Of a stretch of 64,000 nucleotides of DNA, positions 61,090 to 64,000 are shown in pieces. The notes under the pieces were generated by a model. That model did not search any database. It was not told the DNA's origin and saw only the letters and a list, made by a program, of their open reading frames with translations. The number at the start of each line of letters is the position of its first letter. Positions within the stretch are counted from its first letter, which is position 1. The position numbers and the translations under genes were made by a program. The stretch comes from UBA7960 sp964624065 (lineage in GTDB: Bacteria; Bacteroidota; Bacteroidia; Bacteroidales; UBA7960), in NCBI GenBank assembly GCA_964624065.1, contig CAZUWF010000001.1, positions 1-64,000 on the forward strand, in the 5' to 3' direction.

Positions 61090-62343
61090 TTACTCCAAAT
61101 CGTACTCCTTTATTTTTCGGTAAAGTGTCCTTTCAGAGATTCCCAATTCTTCGGCGGCTTTTCGGCGGCGACCGCGGTGTTTATTCAGGGCTCTATCTAT
61201 TAGGTCTTTTTCCCTATGGGCCAAGGAAAGGTTTTCGATCACTTCTTCGTGCTGGGCTTCCTCGAAGGCGTCAACTGTTGTTTGGAGTTCGGTGTCCGAA
61301 ATTTTAATCCCCTCATCTGGCTGGTATACCCTTGGCAGTTTGGGATTGTCGTATAGGCTGTCAAGAAGGTGAGCGTGCTCCTCTTGCATCGAATCAGAAA
61401 GGTGTCCGCCGCTCTTTACTATTTGCCCGATTATTTTTTTTAATTCTGCAATGTCTCTCTTCATGTCGAAAAGAACCTTGTAAAGGATTTCCCTTTCGTT
61501 GAGGCTGTTGGTATGGGAGCCCGAAAAACCGGATGCCACAATAGGCAACCTGCTGTCGGTTTCAGGAACCATGTATTTCAGAATGGTATCTACACTAAGC
61601 GAACGATTGCTTTCAATGACCGAAATTTGTTCGGCCAAATTTTTCAGCTGCCTAATGTTACCCGACCAACGTTGCTTTACCAAAAATTCCTCGGCATCAC
61701 CGGTAAGTTGCAATGGCGGCATACGGTATTTCTCGGCAAAGTCGGAAGCAAATTTTCTGAATAACAGCACCACGTCCTCCTTGCGTTGGCGCAGCGGAGG
61801 TACGGCAATGGGTACGGTGCTAAGACGATAGTACAAGTCCTCGCGAAACTTCCCGGCAGCGATTGCCTCGGTAAGGTTTACGTTGGTGGCAGCAACAATT
61901 CTTACATCGGTTTTTTGCACCTTAGACGATCCTACTTTTATAAACTCTCCTGATTCGAGCACCCTCAACAACCTCACTTGCGTGAGAAGGGGCAGCTCGG
62001 CAACTTCATCTAGAAAAATTGTGCCACCACTTACCACTTCGAAATATCCCTTGCGGGCATCGTGTGCACCGGTAAAAGCCCCTTTTTCATGCCCGAAAAG
62101 CTCAGAGTCAATCGTTCCCTCAGGTATGGCGCCACAATTAACGGCAATGTACGGACCGTGCTTGCGGGCGCTTAGCTGGTGAATTATTTTCGGGAAAACC
62201 TCCTTGCCAGTACCACTTTCGCCCGTGATCAAAACCGAGATATCGGTTGGGGCAACTTGACGCGCCACATCAATGGCCCTGTCAAGCTTCGGCGAAAAGC
62301 CTATTATGCCGAAACGCTGTTTTATAGATTGTAGGTCAACCAT
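61090..62343 (-). CDS. Sigma-54-dependent transcriptional activator
   Basis: A 417-residue activator, started at the ATG giving MVDLQSIKQRFG; an upstream TTG would add four residues. It has an AAA+ domain with GESGTGKE (Walker A), the sigma-54 contact loop GAFTGA, GTIFLDEVAEL (Walker B) and REDLYYRLSTVPI. The C-terminus is a Fis-type helix-turn-helix (HRGRRRKAAEELGISERTLYRKI). No receiver or other sensor domain precedes the AAA+ part, so activity is controlled in trans or constitutive. It heads the block activator-lptE-TPR-secG-groESL, an order I recall in other Bacteroidota, suggesting a link to the envelope. Confidence 0.94.
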   Translation of the reverse strand: MVDLQSIKQRFGIIGFSPKLDRAIDVARQVAPTDISVLITGESGTGKEVFPKIIHQLSARKHGPYIAVNCGAIPEGTIDSELFGHEKGAFTGAHDARKGYFEVVSGGTIFLDEVAELPLLTQVRLLRVLESGEFIKVGSSKVQKTDVRIVAATNVNLTEAIAAGKFREDLYYRLSTVPIAVPPLRQRKEDVVLLFRKFASDFAEKYRMPPLQLTGDAEEFLVKQRWSGNIRQLKNLAEQISVIESNRSLSVDTILKYMVPETDSRLPIVASGFSGSHTNSLNEREILYKVLFDMKRDIAELKKIIGQIVKSGGHLSDSMQEEHAHLLDSLYDNPKLPRVYQPDEGIKISDTELQTTVDAFEEAQHEEVIENLSLAHREKDLIDRALNKHRGRRRKAAEELGISERTLYRKIKEYDLE

Positions 62344-62370
62344 GATGCGTGACAATTAGTCAGTATTTTG

Positions 62371-62406
62371 CAAAGGTATAACTTTTAGCATAAATAATTA
62401 CCTTTG
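62371..62406. promoter_or_regulatory. Divergent -7 boxes for the sigma-54 activator and metG
   Basis: TACCTTTG is present on the minus strand at 62371-62378 (28 bases before the activator) and again on the plus strand at 62399-62406 (220 bases before metG). Their upstream parts overlap, so the two promoters may compete. Well-spaced TTG elements are not evident, hence moderate confidence. Confidence 0.45.
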
Positions 62407-62625
62407 TACGCCTTTGTCTGATGGTTGGTCAACGGTCGAAAATTGAAATAGTGAATGAAATTCTGCGATTGTCAACCTTGCGCCCGAAGGTGGATCAATG
62501 GTATCAGAACGCCAATTCATTCGTAAGTATTTATTGGTCTTGGCAATTGACCCTGCATCACTTTAATCTCTCAGCAAATCAACACCTTAACACCTCAACA
62601 AATTTACTAAATATACCTATCTTCG

Positions 62626-64000
62626 ATGTCAGAAAAAAAATTTAAAAGATACACTGTTACTTCGGCCCTCCCTTATGCCAATGGTCCCATCCACATTGGC
62701 CACTTGGCGGGGGTATACGTTCCGGCAGACATTTATGCAAGGTACCTGCGCTCTCGTGGCCAGGATGTGGTTTTCATTGGTGGTAGCGACGAGCATGGTG
62801 TGCCCATTACAATAAAAGCCCGACAGGAGGGAGTTACCCCTCAGCAAGTTGTTGACAAGTATCACGAAATCATCAAGAAATCGTTCGAAGAGTTTGGAAT
62901 ATCGTTCGATGTTTACAGCCGTACCTCTTCCCCGGTGCATCATGACACTTCTTCAAAGTTTTTCAAAACAATGTACGAAAAGGGTCTTTTTTTGGAAAAG
63001 GAAAGCGAGCAATACTACGATGAAGGGAGCAAACAATTTCTTGCCGACAGGTACATAACTGGAACCTGCCCGCACTGCAACTACGAACGCGCCTACGGCG
63101 ACCAGTGCGAAAACTGCGGAACCTCACTTAGCCCTACCGATCTAATAAATCCAAAATCGCTTTTGAGCGGCAACAAACCGGTAATGAAGCAAACCCGACA
63201 TTGGTACCTTCCGCTAAACGAATACGAACCATTGCTCCGGGAATGGATACTTGAAGGGCATAAAGGAGATTGGAAAGCCAACGTGTATGGCCAGTGCAAA
63301 TCATGGATTGAACAAGGTTTGCAGCCTAGGGCGGTTACTAGGGATCTTGATTGGGGAGTTAAAGTGCCGTTGGAGGGAACCGATGGCAAGGTGCTTTATG
63401 TTTGGTTCGATGCACCAATAGGCTACATTAGTGCAACCCGCCAGTGGGGCGAAGAAAAAAACATTGACTGGGAAAAGTACTGGAAAAGTTCCGACAGCAA
63501 ACTAGTTCACTTCATCGGAAAGGACAATATTGTTTTCCATTGCATAATATTTCCGGTTATGTTGCATGCTGAGGGAAGTTACATTTTGCCCGACAATGTT
63601 CCGGCCAACGAATTCCTTAATCTTGAGGGCGACAAGATTTCCACCTCGCGCAATTGGGCCGTTTGGCTGCACGAGTACTTGATTGATTTTCCGGAGCAGC
63701 AGGATGTTTTGAGATACGTTTTGACCGCCGCCGCGCCCGAAACCAAGGATAATGACTTTAACTGGAAGGATTTTCAGGCCAGGAACAATAACGAACTCGT
63801 TGCAATATTGGGCAACTTCGTAAACCGAACTTTGGTGCTTACGCACAAATATTTTGAGGGTAAGGTTCCTCCGCGCGGCAAGCTTAAAGATATTGATCTC
63901 GAAACCTTGGGCTCCTTGGCTTCGTTTCCACGCATTATTGCTGCAAGCCTTGAAAGTTACCGCTTCAGGGAAGCACTCGCAGAGCTTATTAATGTCGCCC
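62626..64000 (+). CDS. metG: Methionine--tRNA ligase (5' part)
   Basis: The first 458 codons of a class I synthetase; the gene runs off the window. The start is ATG at 62626 (MSEKKFKRYTVTSALPYANG). The HIGH motif is HIGH itself in PYANGPIHIGHLAGVY; KMSKS appears as KISTS in EGDKISTSRNWAVW. The zinc-binding insert has CPHC and CENC (GTCPHCNYERAYGDQCENCG). These features place it in the MetRS group with two-knuckle zinc domain. The anticodon-binding and any C-terminal tRNA-binding domain lie outside. The leader of about 200 bases after its promoter ends in A/C-rich low-complexity sequence. Confidence 0.97.
   Translation, partial: MSEKKFKRYTVTSALPYANGPIHIGHLAGVYVPADIYARYLRSRGQDVVFIGGSDEHGVPITIKARQEGVTPQQVVDKYHEIIKKSFEEFGISFDVYSRTSSPVHHDTSSKFFKTMYEKGLFLEKESEQYYDEGSKQFLADRYITGTCPHCNYERAYGDQCENCGTSLSPTDLINPKSLLSGNKPVMKQTRHWYLPLNEYEPLLREWILEGHKGDWKANVYGQCKSWIEQGLQPRAVTRDLDWGVKVPLEGTDGKVLYVWFDAPIGYISATRQWGEEKNIDWEKYWKSSDSKLVHFIGKDNIVFHCIIFPVMLHAEGSYILPDNVPANEFLNLEGDKISTSRNWAVWLHEYLIDFPEQQDVLRYVLTAAAPETKDNDFNWKDFQARNNNELVAILGNFVNRTLVLTHKYFEGKVPPRGKLKDIDLETLGSLASFPRIIAASLESYRFREALAELINVA

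Noticed and set aside
1..64000. CRISPR array, prophage, insertion sequence or defence island
   Set aside because: No regularly spaced direct repeats, no transposase or integrase, and no recognisable Cas, restriction-modification or toxin-antitoxin genes were seen.

Overview
This window is a stretch of Bacteroidota core chromosome, roughly 44% GC by eye. The lineage call rests on several signs. Two proteins carry type IX secretion (T9SS) C-terminal sorting domains. There is a TonB-dependent receptor with a carboxypeptidase-regulatory-like N-domain. A 29-residue bS22/AURKAIP1-like mini ORF and DUF2723/GT117, DUF4476, DUF5362 and BT_3928-type proteins are present. Most starts lack a Shine-Dalgarno sequence, and many genes have the Bacteroidota promoter form TTG-N17..23-TAnnTTTG. 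T9SS and a class II ribonucleotide reductase are compatible with a Bacteroidales/Marinilabiliales-like or related lineage, but the genus cannot be fixed from the sequence.

Layout. 0-5 kb: a LysE-type exporter and the Fe-S assembly genes sufB-sufC-sufD on the minus strand, with a palindromic operator candidate at the suf start, followed by tRNA-Gln and a strong terminator. 5-11 kb: an AmgK-like sugar kinase fused to a RapZ C-terminal domain, DUF5362, a MurU-like nucleotidyltransferase and an AddB-like PD-(D/E)XK nuclease. 11-18 kb: cyclophilin, LeuRS, tRNA-Asn, a small lipoprotein and a class C beta-lactamase-like hydrolase. 18-29 kb: RadA; the HU / bS22-like / RNase G unit with an elaborate RNA hairpin inside it; PASTA, T9SS cargo and RluD; then a TonB receptor controlled by a TPP riboswitch. 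29-38 kb: AroQ, C69 dipeptidase, an RRM protein, ComF, a Yip1-like protein, zinc-ribbon coiled-coil plus Nif3, AsnRS, and a MauE/DoxX-like protein behind DUF1573. 39-50 kb: GT117, a T9SS adhesin-like protein, a fused oligopeptide ABC ATPase, prfB with programmed frameshift, and class II NrdJ. 50-64 kb: nitroreductase, AbgT transporter, acyl-CoA carboxylase beta subunit plus biotin carrier, an OmpA lipoprotein, DUF4476, the sigma-54 activator / LptE / TPR / SecG / GroES-GroEL block, and the 5' part of metG.

How it works together. Most genes are housekeeping: translation (LeuRS, AsnRS, MetRS, RF2, RluD, two tRNAs), Fe-S assembly, chaperones, protein export and envelope assembly. The kinase-RapZ fusion with the MurU-like enzyme fits salvage of cell-wall amino sugars to UDP-sugars. 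The riboswitch ties outer-membrane uptake to thiamine status. No CRISPR array, prophage, insertion sequence or recognisable defence island was seen. The least explained features are the structured RNA ahead of the RNase G gene, the RapZ-domain fusion, and several long intergenic gaps.
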